The notes under the pieces: generated by a model
What the model was told of the DNA's origin: nothing
The model's database searches: none
Seen by the model: the letters and a program-made list of their open reading frames with translations, nothing else
Program-made: the position numbers and the translations under genes
In this document: positions 1 through 10,079 of the stretch, piece by piece
Layout: each line of letters opens with the position of its first letter
Position numbering within the stretch: position 1 is the first letter of the stretch
Assembly: GCA_029821495.1 (NCBI GenBank)
Contig: JALGTG010000001.1
Coordinates: 1 to 44,561, forward strand
DNA: 44,561 nucleotides
Reading direction: 5' to 3'
From: Candidatus Hebobacteria bacterium
GTDB lineage: Bacteria; Armatimonadota; Hebobacteria; Hebobacterales; Hebobacteraceae

Positions 1-1
1 G

Positions 2-1219
2 CCCCTCGACTTGGGCGGAAGTGTGGTCTCGGGCATGCACGTCGACAGTGTCTACCGCCTTCGCCAGGCGCTGGGGCTCGACGAGCCCGGCACCCCAATA
101 AGAGTGATTGAGCCGTATCAGATGCTCGGCGAAGTGGGGCCAGACCTCATAGACACGCTCGGCATAGACGTCGTTCCCTTATGCGGCACAACGACATTCT
201 TCGGGTTCGAGAGCCGGGGATGGAAGTCATGGACCACTTTCCATGGAACCCCCGTGCTCGTGCCGGAGGGCTTCAACACTGATCCCGAGCCCGACGGCGA
301 TCTGCTGATGTACCCGGAGGGGGACAGGTCAGCGCCCCCCAGCGCACGCATGCCGGCCGGCGGCTACTACTTCGACGCCATCATCCGTCAACCGCCGCTG
401 CCTGAAGGCGAGCTCACTGTCGAGGACAACCTGGAGGAGTTCGGTCCCGTCACTGACTCCGAACTCGACCACTTCCGCCGGAGCGCCGAAGACCTGTACT
501 CGCGGACCGACAAAGCCATTCTCGGCAACTTCGGAGGCACTGGCTTCGGCGACATCGCTCACGTCCCGGCCCCGGGGCTCAAGCACCCGCGCGGCATCCG
601 CGACATCGAGGAATGGTACGTCAGCGCGCTCACCCGCCCCGACCACGTGTACGAGATCTTCGAGCGACAGTGCGAGATCGGCCTTGCCAATCTGGACAAG
701 ATCCACGGCGTCGTCGGCGAGCGGATCACCGGCCTGTTCGTGACCGGGACCGACTTCGGCACACAGCGCGGGCCCTTCGTCTCCCCGCAGACCTATCGAG
801 ACCTCTACAAGCCCTTCCACACAGCCGTCAACGACTGGGTCCACGGCCACACCACCTGGCGGACCTTCATCCACACCTGCGGCTCCGTGCGTGCTCTCAT
901 CCCAGACTTCATCGATGCCGGATTCGATATCCTCAATCCCGTGCAGATCTCCGCCGCCGGCATGGACCCGGCCGAGCTCAAGCGCGACTTCGGCGACAGC
1001 ATCACGTTCTGGGGCGGAGGCGTGGATACGCAGCGAACGCTTCCGTTCGGCTCCGCGGAAGAGGTGCGCCGCCAGGTCAGCGAGACTGTATCGGCGCTCT
1101 CGAAGAACGGCGGGTTCGTGTTCGCCGCCGTCCACAACATCCAGTCCCGAACCCCCACCGAGAACCTGCTCGCCCTTTACGACGCATTTGCACAGGAGAG
1201 AGTGCGCCTCACAGCCTAG
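2..1219 (+). CDS. Uroporphyrinogen decarboxylase (URO-D)/MtaA-like family protein, 5' partial
   Basis: Frame is open to the window edge (PLDLGGSVVSGMHVDSVYRLRQALGL...), so the TTG at 11 is probably internal; URO-D-like features include GTDFGTQRGPFVSPQTYRDLYKPF, HTCGSVRALIPDFIDAGFDILNPVQ and FWGGGVDTQRTLPFGS. Confidence 0.8.
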   Translation, partial: PLDLGGSVVSGMHVDSVYRLRQALGLDEPGTPIRVIEPYQMLGEVGPDLIDTLGIDVVPLCGTTTFFGFESRGWKSWTTFHGTPVLVPEGFNTDPEPDGDLLMYPEGDRSAPPSARMPAGGYYFDAIIRQPPLPEGELTVEDNLEEFGPVTDSELDHFRRSAEDLYSRTDKAILGNFGGTGFGDIAHVPAPGLKHPRGIRDIEEWYVSALTRPDHVYEIFERQCEIGLANLDKIHGVVGERITGLFVTGTDFGTQRGPFVSPQTYRDLYKPFHTAVNDWVHGHTTWRTFIHTCGSVRALIPDFIDAGFDILNPVQISAAGMDPAELKRDFGDSITFWGGGVDTQRTLPFGSAEEVRRQVSETVSALSKNGGFVFAAVHNIQSRTPTENLLALYDAFAQERVRLTA

Positions 1220-1375
1220 CGATCGCCCCGAGAGCGGCCGGCGTCGCCAACAGCCCCTGAGACCGCCCGTCGCTGGCCGGAGGGAACAGGATCGCCGCCG
1301 GCTCAGTGTCGAGTAGAGCGCACACCGCAGAGGCCACGCGGGAGTCTCCCCGGCAGGCGTGACCCGGAAGCAGTC

Positions 1376-3160
1376 TCAGCCAAGGCAATTCTCCTCCCCA
1401 GACAGCGCCGCGAGCACTGCCTCCCGAACCTGCTGTCGCTTCACCTTCAGCGTATACGTCCGCGGAAGCTCGCCATCCCAGAAATGAAACCGCCGTACCC
1501 GCTGGTGCCCGCGGAGTTCTCGGGCGATGCGCGAAGCTGCTGACTCAACGGCTCCCCTACGGGCCCCGACCGACGGCCCCCCCTCGGAGTCGTCCAGCAC
1601 AACGACGGCGTGAACCGCGTGGCCCGCGCTTCCCGGATCGGGAACTCCGACAACGCAGAACTCCTTCACGTGTGGCAGCTCCCGGTACAGCCATTCGATC
1701 TCGTCCGGATAGACGTTCTTGCCCGCACCCGTCACTATCACATCGTCTGCGCGTCCGGCGAGCGTAAGGTAGCCATCTCGCTCCAGCCGCCCTCGGTCCC
1801 CCGTTCGGAACCAGCCATCGCGGAATGCTCGACCGGTAGACTCCTCATCGTTGCAGTAGCCCGAGAACACGCAGGGACCTCTGACCATGATATCCCCCAC
1901 TCCGTCGCCGTCAGGATGATCGATCCGTAGCTCTACGCCCGGCAGAGGAGGCCCCGCCGTCCCGCGGCGAGGGCGCTCGGGCGGGTTAAGAGTCAGAACA
2001 GGCGAAGTCTCCGTCAGTCCGTATCCCTCGCAGACGGTCAACCCCAGCAGGTCGAGCGAATCGAAGACGTCGGGCGGGAGCGCCGCGCCGCCGCTGACCA
2101 GGAAGCGTATGCGTCCGCCAAACCGCCTGTGTGCCCTGCGGAAGAGAACGGCTCGGAGTCGCCGCGCGGCCGGAGCCAGCAGGCCCAGCGCTCCCTCCAG
2201 CCCGCGACAGACACGCGCTGCGCCAAGGAGCAAGACATAGACTCCACGTCTGGCCGGACCGGCCGACTCGACCGTCTGAGCGATCCTTCTAGCCAGCAGC
2301 GCATACAGCCGAGGCACGCCGATCACGACAGTCGTTCTCGTCGCCTGCATGGCTTCGAGCAGCGCCGCCGGCGTGACCCGGTCCACATATGTCACCGTCG
2401 CACCAGCGCTCAGGGGCGCCAGCAATCCCGCCGTGAATCCCAGCACGTGGTACAGCGGCAGCACCGACAGGAACTCATCCGAACGACCTATGGACACAAC
2501 CTGCCTGATGGCTCGCAGGTTCGCGAGGAAGTTCGCATGCGTCAGGGGCACACCTTTCGGTGCCAGAGTCGTCCCCGACGTGAACGGCATTAGGGCGCAC
2601 TCGTTCTCTGCCTGCCCTCCCATCGTCTTTGGCCGCTGGGCGCCGACCTCCTCACCCCCGCCGTCACCCGCGAGCTGGGACTCGTCCGGCGCGCACGCAA
2701 ACGCCTCCACTTCGAACGCTCTGGGCTGCCCGGCGGCTTCGGCGAGGGCACATCCGACACGTTCGAGAACGCGCCGTGAAGCAAGCCACACGCGGGCGCC
2801 CGTCTTGTCGGACATTGCCAGGATGCTGTGTGCGTCAAGCTCGGGGTCTACTGGCACCGCGACCGCGCCCTGCGAGACTGCTGCAAAGTAAGCTACTCCC
2901 CACCCCAGCGAATTCTCGGAGACCAGAAGCACCCGGTCTCCGCGGGCAACGCCGGCCGCCGCAAGGATCCGGCCCCAGGCCTCAGCCCTGCCCCTCAGCT
3001 CCGCGTAGCTCAGCCTCTCCCAGCGCCCGCCCCGCAGAACCTGCAGGGCCGCCTTGTCTCGGTGCTCCAGCGCCGCCCTATCCAGGAAGCTGGCGAGCGC
3101 GTTTGCCTCACACGGTTCGCCGCGCGCGCTCTCCGCCTGCACTGTGTCGGGTCCGCTCAT
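1376..3160 (-). CDS. AMP-dependent acyl-CoA synthetase/ligase (ORF can extend to 3310; start uncertain)
   Basis: AMP-binding motif FTSGTTLAPKGVPLTHANF; GYGLTETSPV; GWFRTGDRGRLERDGYLTLAGRADDVIVTGAGKNVYPDEIE. Confidence 0.88.
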   Translation of the reverse strand: MSGPDTVQAESARGEPCEANALASFLDRAALEHRDKAALQVLRGGRWERLSYAELRGRAEAWGRILAAAGVARGDRVLLVSENSLGWGVAYFAAVSQGAVAVPVDPELDAHSILAMSDKTGARVWLASRRVLERVGCALAEAAGQPRAFEVEAFACAPDESQLAGDGGGEEVGAQRPKTMGGQAENECALMPFTSGTTLAPKGVPLTHANFLANLRAIRQVVSIGRSDEFLSVLPLYHVLGFTAGLLAPLSAGATVTYVDRVTPAALLEAMQATRTTVVIGVPRLYALLARRIAQTVESAGPARRGVYVLLLGAARVCRGLEGALGLLAPAARRLRAVLFRRAHRRFGGRIRFLVSGGAALPPDVFDSLDLLGLTVCEGYGLTETSPVLTLNPPERPRRGTAGPPLPGVELRIDHPDGDGVGDIMVRGPCVFSGYCNDEESTGRAFRDGWFRTGDRGRLERDGYLTLAGRADDVIVTGAGKNVYPDEIEWLYRELPHVKEFCVVGVPDPGSAGHAVHAVVVLDDSEGGPSVGARRGAVESAASRIARELRGHQRVRRFHFWDGELPRTYTLKVKRQQVREAVLAALSGEENCLG

Positions 3161-3406
3161 CTCCGCTGTCCGCGGCATCCCAAAGAGCCGCACTGCCTCC
3201 ACGTGGTGGGCCGCCGTGCTCGGCGACCGGTTCGTTCCCATCCCCCGCCTGTCCTGCCGTTGTGGTCGGGACCGCCGTCCAGAGCACCAAGCTGACGTGT
3301 ACGCGATCACCTACTCACGCGTATCCCCTGACCTTGAGTGTGGCCGCCCGCCGGGCGAGCACGTGGAAGGGACCCCGTCTGGCGAGGCCGAACGTTAGCT
3401 CTGCCC

Positions 3407-5365
3407 ATGGAAGGCCCGGCCAGAGCTTCATCACGCGCAGGCGGCGTGACCCGGCGCGCCGTGTTGCTGGGGCTGGCGCTGCTGGTGGTGTTGGTGCCCA
3501 TCGCCTTCTTCGTCGAGATCGCTTGGAACCGAGCCACCATGTTCGTCGGCGTGCCCTCCATGACCCCCGTCGTGCTCGTCTTCGCGCTGGCGGCCGCGGG
3601 CGGCCTCCCGTTCTTCCGCCGAATTGGGCTCACCCGCCGGGAGCTGCTGGTCGTCTACTCCATGCTGCTGGTCGCGGGGCCGCTGATCGGCGCCACCACG
3701 ATCGCCTGGATGCTGTGCGGCACCATCCACTACTACTACATGTCCCGCATCTACGTCGTCTGGCAAACAGCCTTCCTCTCCCATGTGCCCACCTGGTTCG
3801 CGCCCAGTGACCCCACCGCGGCAGAGGGGTTCTTCGTGGGCGGAGCCTCCGTCCCTTGGGCTCTTTGGTGGCAGCCCCTGCTCGCCTGGGGCGCCTTCAT
3901 GCTCGGCCTCTTTCTCTGCGCTCTCTGCATCATTGCCCTGTTGCAGCGGCAGTGGATCGGCAACGAGCGGCTGACCTTCCCGATCGCACAGGTGCCCCTC
4001 GAGATGGTGACGCAGGACAGCGCGAAAGACGGCCGGGGCAGGCTCCCGCGAGGCTGGCCCTTCTGGATTGGCGTGCTGGTCTCGTTCGGCGTGACCCTTC
4101 TGAACGCACTCTCATCGCGCTGGCCCTCAATCCCTGACATCCCGCTCGGACCCCTGGCACTGATGCGGGAGCAGCGAGTCGGCCCACTTGGCGCCATCGG
4201 CGAGGTCACGCTTGTGCTGTGGCCGTGGATGATTGCCATCGCCTATCTGATCCCGAAGGAGCTTTCCTTCTCCGCCTGGTTCTTCTGGTGGCTCCTGGTC
4301 GCGGCCAACATACTGGGGGTGTTCGCGGGCGCGGAGCCGAGGGATCCTTCGATGATCTGGGATAGCGGCTTCCCCGCACCCCGCTTCCAGGGCGGCGGGG
4401 CCCTCCTCGCCATCGGCATCTGGGGCCTCCTGATCGCGCGCAGCCACCTGGCGCGGGCGTTGCGTATCGCAGTGACCCGGCGGCGCTCCGCAGCCGACGC
4501 GGATGAGCCTGTCTCCTATCGCCTGGCTCTGATCGGCATAGTCCTCACCTTCGCTGGCCTGGTCTACTACGATTGGCGCGCCGGCTGCCGGGTGGGAGTC
4601 GCAGTCGCCCTCATCGGTGGCATTCTCGCCTACTACATCGTATGGGCCCGGCTCCGCGCGGAAACGGGCCTCGGCTTCTCGATGTTTCCGATCGAGCTCG
4701 AGTTCGTGCTCAATACCCCCTTTGGCAGCTCCTTCTATAGTGTGCGGGAGGCGGTCATCATCATGTCCACCCGCTGGACCTACGGCCAGGGCTTCGGCAC
4801 CATCTACGAGGTGTGCTCCGGCAACGCCCTCGAGACTTTCAAGATCGCCGACGCCGCCGGGATCGACAAACGGCGGCTCGCGAAGGCGATGCTTGCCGGG
4901 TTCGCTCTGACTCTCGTGCTGGGGCTGGTCGTGGTACTGACCGGCATCTACCACTACGGATGGTTCGGCCTGCGCGGGCTGCAGACAGGCTGGCTCGGCC
5001 CGCAGAGCATCGGGGACGGCGGGCGAATCATCTGGCGGCAGATGTACCCCACCAACACTGACGTCAACGGGCTAATCGCCATCGTCTTCGGCGCCGCATT
5101 CGCCATCTTCCTCGGAGCGATGCGACTGCGCTTCTGGTGGTGGCCTCTCCATCCCGTCGGCTATATGGCGGGGATGTGCTGGGGCCTGAACTGGTACTGG
5201 ATGCCCTTCCTCGTCGGCTGGGCCTGCAAGACCCTCGTCGTCCGCTATGGCGGCCTCCGCCTCTACCGGACTACGGTGCCGCTGGCCATTGGCTTCATCG
5301 TCGGCGACCTCTTGAACGCGGGGCTCTGGGCGCTCGTCGGGCTGTTCACACTGGGAGAGGTCTAA
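3407..5365 (+). CDS. Large multi-spanning membrane protein (DUF6785/DUF6784-like)
   Basis: Many hydrophobic segments; internal ATG at 3407 gives a signal-anchor-like N-terminus (TRRAVLLGLALLVVLVPIAFFVEI); family assignment from memory. Confidence 0.65.
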   Translation: MEGPARASSRAGGVTRRAVLLGLALLVVLVPIAFFVEIAWNRATMFVGVPSMTPVVLVFALAAAGGLPFFRRIGLTRRELLVVYSMLLVAGPLIGATTIAWMLCGTIHYYYMSRIYVVWQTAFLSHVPTWFAPSDPTAAEGFFVGGASVPWALWWQPLLAWGAFMLGLFLCALCIIALLQRQWIGNERLTFPIAQVPLEMVTQDSAKDGRGRLPRGWPFWIGVLVSFGVTLLNALSSRWPSIPDIPLGPLALMREQRVGPLGAIGEVTLVLWPWMIAIAYLIPKELSFSAWFFWWLLVAANILGVFAGAEPRDPSMIWDSGFPAPRFQGGGALLAIGIWGLLIARSHLARALRIAVTRRRSAADADEPVSYRLALIGIVLTFAGLVYYDWRAGCRVGVAVALIGGILAYYIVWARLRAETGLGFSMFPIELEFVLNTPFGSSFYSVREAVIIMSTRWTYGQGFGTIYEVCSGNALETFKIADAAGIDKRRLAKAMLAGFALTLVLGLVVVLTGIYHYGWFGLRGLQTGWLGPQSIGDGGRIIWRQMYPTNTDVNGLIAIVFGAAFAIFLGAMRLRFWWWPLHPVGYMAGMCWGLNWYWMPFLVGWACKTLVVRYGGLRLYRTTVPLAIGFIVGDLLNAGLWALVGLFTLGEV

Positions 5366-5480
5366 CCCACACCCGCCTTCGGCGTGCGCCGCCCCTCCCC
5401 GACCTGAAGTGGTACGCCGGCTAGGTCACAGCCGTGGCCGCTCTGGCCGAACCTGCACCCGGTCATCGCGGCGGCAAGGG

Positions 5481-6182
5481 TCACTCATCCGCGTCGGAAA
5501 GAGCCTCCTGCTCCTCGGCCACCCGCCCCATGTGGTAGCACAGCACCTCGATTTCGCGCGTCAGATCCACATGGCGGACGGCCACCCCTGGCGGCACCTC
5601 GATCCGGCTCGGTGCGAAGTTCAGAATGGCGCGAACACCCGCATCAACAAGCCGGTCGGCCACTTCCTGAGCGGCCTCCGCGGGCACTGCGATGATCCCG
5701 ATACCGGCGCGCATGTGCTGGTTGACTTCCGTCAGCCGATGGACGTCTAGGATCTCGACGTCCCAGAGCATGCGGCCGATCTTGTTGAAGTTGTTGTCGA
5801 AGATCCCCACGATGCGGAACGGCGAATCGGAGAACCCGGCATATCCGGCCAGCGCCGCGCCCAGGTTGCCGGCGCCGATGATGGCAACGCGGTGTTCCTG
5901 GTCGAGCTGCATGATCTCCGTGAGCCGGGAGAGAAGCTGTTGCACCTCGTAACCAGTGCCGGGCTTGCCGAACTCGCCGAAGTACGAGAGGTCCTTCCTA
6001 ATCTGTGCAGATACGACGCCGCAGTGGGATCCCAGCTGCGCGGAGGAGATAGTCTTGGCGCCATCCTTGGCCAACTGGCGCAGACAGCGAAGATACAGAC
6101 TCAGCCGAGACAGCGTTGGCTCTGGAGCTTTGCCGGAGGGTTGCACCAACGCAGGGCCCCCTTTGCGCGGCGGCTGCAGCAC
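5481..6182 (-). CDS. rex: Redox-sensing transcriptional repressor Rex
   Basis: Winged-helix signature AQIRKDLSYFGEFGKPGTGYEV followed by Rossmann motif AIIGAGNLGAALAGY; GTG start. Confidence 0.93.
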   Translation of the reverse strand: MLQPPRKGGPALVQPSGKAPEPTLSRLSLYLRCLRQLAKDGAKTISSAQLGSHCGVVSAQIRKDLSYFGEFGKPGTGYEVQQLLSRLTEIMQLDQEHRVAIIGAGNLGAALAGYAGFSDSPFRIVGIFDNNFNKIGRMLWDVEILDVHRLTEVNQHMRAGIGIIAVPAEAAQEVADRLVDAGVRAILNFAPSRIEVPPGVAVRHVDLTREIEVLCYHMGRVAEEQEALSDADE

Positions 6183-6211
6183 ATGTTGCGCACAGTCCGT
6201 CGGCCGCGCCC

Positions 6212-6225
6212 GTGAAATAATTCAC
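6212..6225. promoter_or_regulatory. Putative Rex operator (GTGAA-ATAA-TTCAC)
   Basis: Perfect inverted repeat GTGAA N4 TTCAC just downstream of the rex -10 element; resembles Rex operators of the TTGTGAA-N-TTCACAA type. Confidence 0.6.
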
Positions 6226-6233
6226 TAGCTCGT

Positions 6234-6262
6234 ATTCTACCCCATATCGGCCGCCAGGTCAA
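6234..6262 (-). promoter_or_regulatory. Sigma70-like promoter of rex
   Basis: Minus strand TTGACC (6262-6257), 17-nt spacer, TAGAAT (6239-6234). Confidence 0.6.
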
Positions 6263-6389
6263 CACAGACCCGTCTGAGCGGCGCCACCGCGCCGCCCGGA
6301 CAGGATGCCCCCTCGCTCCTTCCCGCGCGCATCACTCTCCGCTGTCGGCCCTTTCCCGCCTGCCCCCGAGTTCTCTGGCCCAGCCTCCC

Positions 6390-6824
6390 TCAGTTGGAGC
6401 CCGCGATCGCCAGAGCGAGGATCCCGACTGCCAGCCAGAGGTTGCGGGTCTTCCTGGCTTGTCTCTCTCTTTCGGCGGCGAGCCGTTCGTTGAGTTCGTC
6501 CACCCGCTGCCGAAGGAGGGACTCCAGTTCCGCCCGCTCCTTCTCCGCCTCCGCCAGCCGGGCCCGCGCGTCCAGGCGCGCCTTCCCCAGGTCCTCCCGC
6601 AGCACCAGGTTCTCCTTCTCAAGCGCTTCCACGCGCTCGCCCAGCTCCGCCGGCGTTTGCTCGCGCTCCGGCGCCTCGGCCGCCGCGGCCTGACCGACGA
6701 CCTTCCGATGCACATCGCCGGGAGCTTCCCCCGGGTCGGGCGTGTCCCCGAACGCGCTGCCAAGCAGGCACAGCGCGGCGATGCAGCAGGCACCTACATG
6801 AGCCAAAGTCGTGGACGTCTTCAT
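6390..6824 (-). CDS. Hypothetical coiled-coil protein with N-terminal signal and C-terminal TM segment
   Basis: Signal-like MKTSTTLAHVGACCIAALCLLGSAFG; heptad-rich ELGERVEALEKENLVLREDLGKARLDARARLAEAEKERAELESLL; C-terminal LWLAVGILALAIAG; 4-nt overlap with upstream gene. Confidence 0.7.
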   Translation of the reverse strand: MKTSTTLAHVGACCIAALCLLGSAFGDTPDPGEAPGDVHRKVVGQAAAAEAPEREQTPAELGERVEALEKENLVLREDLGKARLDARARLAEAEKERAELESLLRQRVDELNERLAAERERQARKTRNLWLAVGILALAIAGSN

Positions 6825-8893
6825 TCGGCTTCCTCCGTTGCTTCAACTATCACACGTCCTGCTACGGCGCGGCAGGCGACCTCCTCGCCACTCGACGAGA
6901 GCAGCGAGACCGGCCCCAGCGAAAAGGCGCTCTCCCCCGGCTGCTTCACCATGAACACGGCAGTGAACAGAGTGGCCTCCGGGAGATTGAGGGCCGGCGC
7001 GTCCCTGCGCTCGCCCCCGACGTCAATGATATTGCCGGGGAGCTGGCGCCCTGCACTCCACGGCGACAGCAGACGGCCGGCCTCGACGAAGGCATCGCCT
7101 CGGGACACGTAAAGCGGCTCCAGAACGGCCGGATCGTAGCCGAGCGATACCCGCGCCCCCGCGAAATCGCGGGCCGGCACCACCTTCACGGCGATTGGCA
7201 GAAGGGTCGGCTGATAGTCGGTGGTCAGCGGCACCGTCTGGTCTGACGGATAGACCCGTAGCTCCGGAGTCAGGCGCGGCACTATCACAGCGCGCTGCGC
7301 TCGGACGGGCTTCGCCCCTCCGGCCGTGCCTTCGACCAACATCGACAGCGAGCCGGTGGGCAGGCCGAGCGCGCGCACCCGCCAGGCGAAGCTCAGGCTC
7401 TGGCTGGGGTCCAGACGAGACGCGACCTGAGTCTCCGGGAGCCCTTGGACTAGTTCGAGGCCATCCGGGAGAGAGAGCGACACAACCAGGTTGCCGCCGC
7501 TTTGTCCGCCGTGGTTCGTAACCAGTGCCTGGACCAGGAACGGATTCGGCGCGTGCCGATTCTCCGGCGTCACCAGCAGCTTGTGTGGCGCACTGACGGT
7601 CAGCGAGAGCTGAGGCGGGCTGTTGACGATTATCTCTCGAACCACCTGGTTTGGCTCGAGATTCTCCGACGTGACGGACGCCGTGATCTGCAGATTGCCC
7701 GTCACCTTGCCGGTCGGGGTCAACCTCCAGATAGCCTGCCTTGTCTGGCCCGGCCTCAGCAGGCCCAGCGGCGCCGTTGGCCGGCCCCCGACCAGCTCCA
7801 GCCCTTCGCTCAGCTCCAGCCTCAGAACAGTCCCGCGAGACTCGAATCCCCCCGTGTTCTCCACATACGCCACCACCGAGAACGGCCGCTCCTCGTCATG
7901 CCGGTAGTCCACCTCCGCCGGAGCCGTAAGCCCCAGCGACAGCTCGGCCGGGCTTAGCGTCACGCCCCCGACTCCGTACAGCGTGGCGAACGTACATGAC
8001 TCCCCGGCCGCAACCGGCCTCGGGTCCCAGTACAGCGCAACCGCCGTGTCCTGCGCCTCCTCGCCCCGGCGCGTGAAGTCCGCTCCGGTCGGGAAGGGAT
8101 ACTCCCATGGCGAGTCGGCCAGCGTCCCCCAATCCACCATCTGGAGCCGGTCGGGAGGCGAGATGCCCGTTGACCGCAGCGTCCCCTGCGAAATCACGGC
8201 CGGCTCGGCCAGCGAGTCGAACGCCTGCCAGTAGTCGGGAATCTCATCGCGGGCGAGCTCGGTCGCCGTCGCGATGGCCTGGTCGGCCGCCCGCAGCGGC
8301 GCGCCGTCGTTGGCGCCAAGCATGGTGTCGAGCATGATGCGCAGTCCCACCGTGTGCGGCACATCCCCTTCGTTCTTGATGCGATACGTGATGCGCGCAG
8401 TGTCCTCCACTCGGGTAGTCGGGCTGCGGGCAAACCCGAGCTCCTGGGTCACCCTTATTCCCCCGATGCGGACAGCGGCGTCGATCCCGTTGTCTCCGAC
8501 GACAGGCGGTCGTATCAACTCGCCCGTCGGACAATCCAGCCCGGCGCGTCGCAGGCTCCTCCCTCCAAACAGATACGCCTCCCCGTCCACCAGCACAGTA
8601 GTGTATGACGTCCACGGCGCCCGGCTGCCGTAGACCAGAACCTTTCCATCGTCCGACGAACGAGACGGATCGCCCCCTGTTGTGTCAACCGCAAACCGAC
8701 CCATCTCCACAGGTCCGCGGTTGACGCGTATGCGGATAAACTCGTTCTCGATCGAAACCGTCCCCGGCGGTGGCCCCTCAGGCTGAGCCTCCGCCGCCTC
8801 GGCTCCTCCCATCGCACACGCTGCCACGAACAGGACCACCAGCCCTGCCACCAACCCCTTGCCAATCACGACGAACGGCCGCTCACGATGCAT
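6821..8893 (-). CDS. Putative lipoprotein with repeat/DUF11-like domains and a C-terminal cohesin-like domain
   Basis: Start at MHRERPF gives lipobox-like LVVLFVAAC; C-terminus (LPIAVKVVPARDFAGARVSLGYDPAVLEPLYVSRGDAF...FTAVFMVKQPGESAFSLGPVSLLSSSGEEV) looks cohesin-like. Confidence 0.7.
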   Translation of the reverse strand: MHRERPFVVIGKGLVAGLVVLFVAACAMGGAEAAEAQPEGPPPGTVSIENEFIRIRVNRGPVEMGRFAVDTTGGDPSRSSDDGKVLVYGSRAPWTSYTTVLVDGEAYLFGGRSLRRAGLDCPTGELIRPPVVGDNGIDAAVRIGGIRVTQELGFARSPTTRVEDTARITYRIKNEGDVPHTVGLRIMLDTMLGANDGAPLRAADQAIATATELARDEIPDYWQAFDSLAEPAVISQGTLRSTGISPPDRLQMVDWGTLADSPWEYPFPTGADFTRRGEEAQDTAVALYWDPRPVAAGESCTFATLYGVGGVTLSPAELSLGLTAPAEVDYRHDEERPFSVVAYVENTGGFESRGTVLRLELSEGLELVGGRPTAPLGLLRPGQTRQAIWRLTPTGKVTGNLQITASVTSENLEPNQVVREIIVNSPPQLSLTVSAPHKLLVTPENRHAPNPFLVQALVTNHGGQSGGNLVVSLSLPDGLELVQGLPETQVASRLDPSQSLSFAWRVRALGLPTGSLSMLVEGTAGGAKPVRAQRAVIVPRLTPELRVYPSDQTVPLTTDYQPTLLPIAVKVVPARDFAGARVSLGYDPAVLEPLYVSRGDAFVEAGRLLSPWSAGRQLPGNIIDVGGERRDAPALNLPEATLFTAVFMVKQPGESAFSLGPVSLLSSSGEEVACRAVAGRVIVEATEEAE

Positions 8894-8901
8894 GGCACTC
8901 G

Positions 8902-9627
8902 CTATTCCTTCTGAACCTTGGCGCTGGAGAACACAAAAGTGACCGCGCACTTGCCCTCGACCGGCTCGCCGTTCTCGAGCGCGGACCGGAACGTCCAGCC
9001 GCTCTTCACCGCCCTCACCGCGGCGCGGTCGAGCAGTTCATGTCCCGAGCTCTTCGCCACCGCGACAGAAGAAGCACTGCCGTCGGCCGATACCAGCACG
9101 GACAGACTCACCCGCCCCTCGAGGCCTTGGTCGAGCGCGTCCTTCGGATAGACTGGCTCCGGACCTCCGACGATGCCCGGCCCGCGGGTAGGTCCCGCCG
9201 GCTTCTCTTCTTCTCCCCCCGGCCCGGCCGCATCTGCTCCCACCCCTTCGGGTCCCGCGGGCTCTGTGCCCGACTTCGCTGTCAGGAGCTTGGGTGCCGC
9301 GGGAGCCGACTTCGCCCGGCCGCCCGAACTCGAAGGCTGCTCCTTCGCCGGCTCGCGCTTCGCCGCCGCGCTCTCGCTTGTCCTCTTCGGCGCATCCGGC
9401 TGACCCCCGGCCCCCAGCAGCAGCCCGTCTGCCGCGGCCTCGGCCATCGTCAGCTCGATAGGAATGAGAACGGGCGGCCTGATGGGGGTCCGTCCGAACA
9501 GCAGGCCGATGGCGACCAACACTACTGCGTGGAAGGCCACCGAGCAGCCGCCGGCGATCCCGAACCGCCTGCCCGGAGCCATCGGCAATGTGCTCGCGGG
9601 TGGTTGTGAGTCAGTGCCGTTCATCAC
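8902..9627 (-). CDS. tonB: TonB family energy transducer
   Basis: N-terminal TM, Pro/Ala/Glu-rich linker, C-terminal EPVYPKDALDQGLEGRVSLSVLVSADGSASSVAVAKSSGHELLDRAAVRAVKSGWTFRSA. Confidence 0.88.
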   Translation of the reverse strand: MMNGTDSQPPASTLPMAPGRRFGIAGGCSVAFHAVVLVAIGLLFGRTPIRPPVLIPIELTMAEAAADGLLLGAGGQPDAPKRTSESAAAKREPAKEQPSSSGGRAKSAPAAPKLLTAKSGTEPAGPEGVGADAAGPGGEEEKPAGPTRGPGIVGGPEPVYPKDALDQGLEGRVSLSVLVSADGSASSVAVAKSSGHELLDRAAVRAVKSGWTFRSALENGEPVEGKCAVTFVFSSAKVQKE

Positions 9628-10079
9628 CGCATACTGCGACCCGGACCGCCGGCCTCCTTCTCAGGTGCCGGCCGGATCGCGGCCAGGGCGATCCGGTGGT
9701 AGTCCGCCAGCCGCACCTGGTCCAGCGCCCCCACCAGCTCCGAATATGACACGTTCTCATCCGCCACCACCACCACCTGTGCGTCCCGATCCCCACCCGT
9801 CGCCTTGTCCAACGCGGCCCCGATCTGGTCGGCCGTCACCGCCTGCCCGCTCACCTGCACCGGCTGCCCGGGCATCAGGTGTAACACCACCCGCTCCGGG
9901 ACGGGCTGGGCCGTCCTCGCCGACGGCAGCTTCAGCGGCAGGCCGCTCCGCGCGCCCACTAGCGTCGACGCCACCGCAAAGAAGATCAACAGGTTGAACA
10001 CCGTGTCGATCATGGCCGTCAGGTCAACATATGGACGGATGCGCCGCCGGCGCCGGGGAAGGACAAACTCCTGGTTCAT
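9624..10079 (-). CDS. exbD: Biopolymer transport protein ExbD/TolR
   Basis: RRRRRIRPYVDLTAMIDTVFNLLIFF, typical ExbD N-terminus; overlaps tonB by 4 nt. Confidence 0.9.
   Translation of the reverse strand: MNQEFVLPRRRRRIRPYVDLTAMIDTVFNLLIFFAVASTLVGARSGLPLKLPSARTAQPVPERVVLHLMPGQPVQVSGQAVTADQIGAALDKATGGDRDAQVVVVADENVSYSELVGALDQVRLADYHRIALAAIRPAPEKEAGGPGRSMR

Noticed and set aside
11-13. TTG at 11 as the true start of the URO-D-like gene
   Set aside because: Upstream in-frame residues (PLD-LGG) fit the family's conserved D[LF]G segment, so the gene most likely begins before the window
4127-4954. 275-aa antisense ORF within the multi-TM gene
   Set aside because: Shadow ORF; the sense strand encodes coherent TM helices
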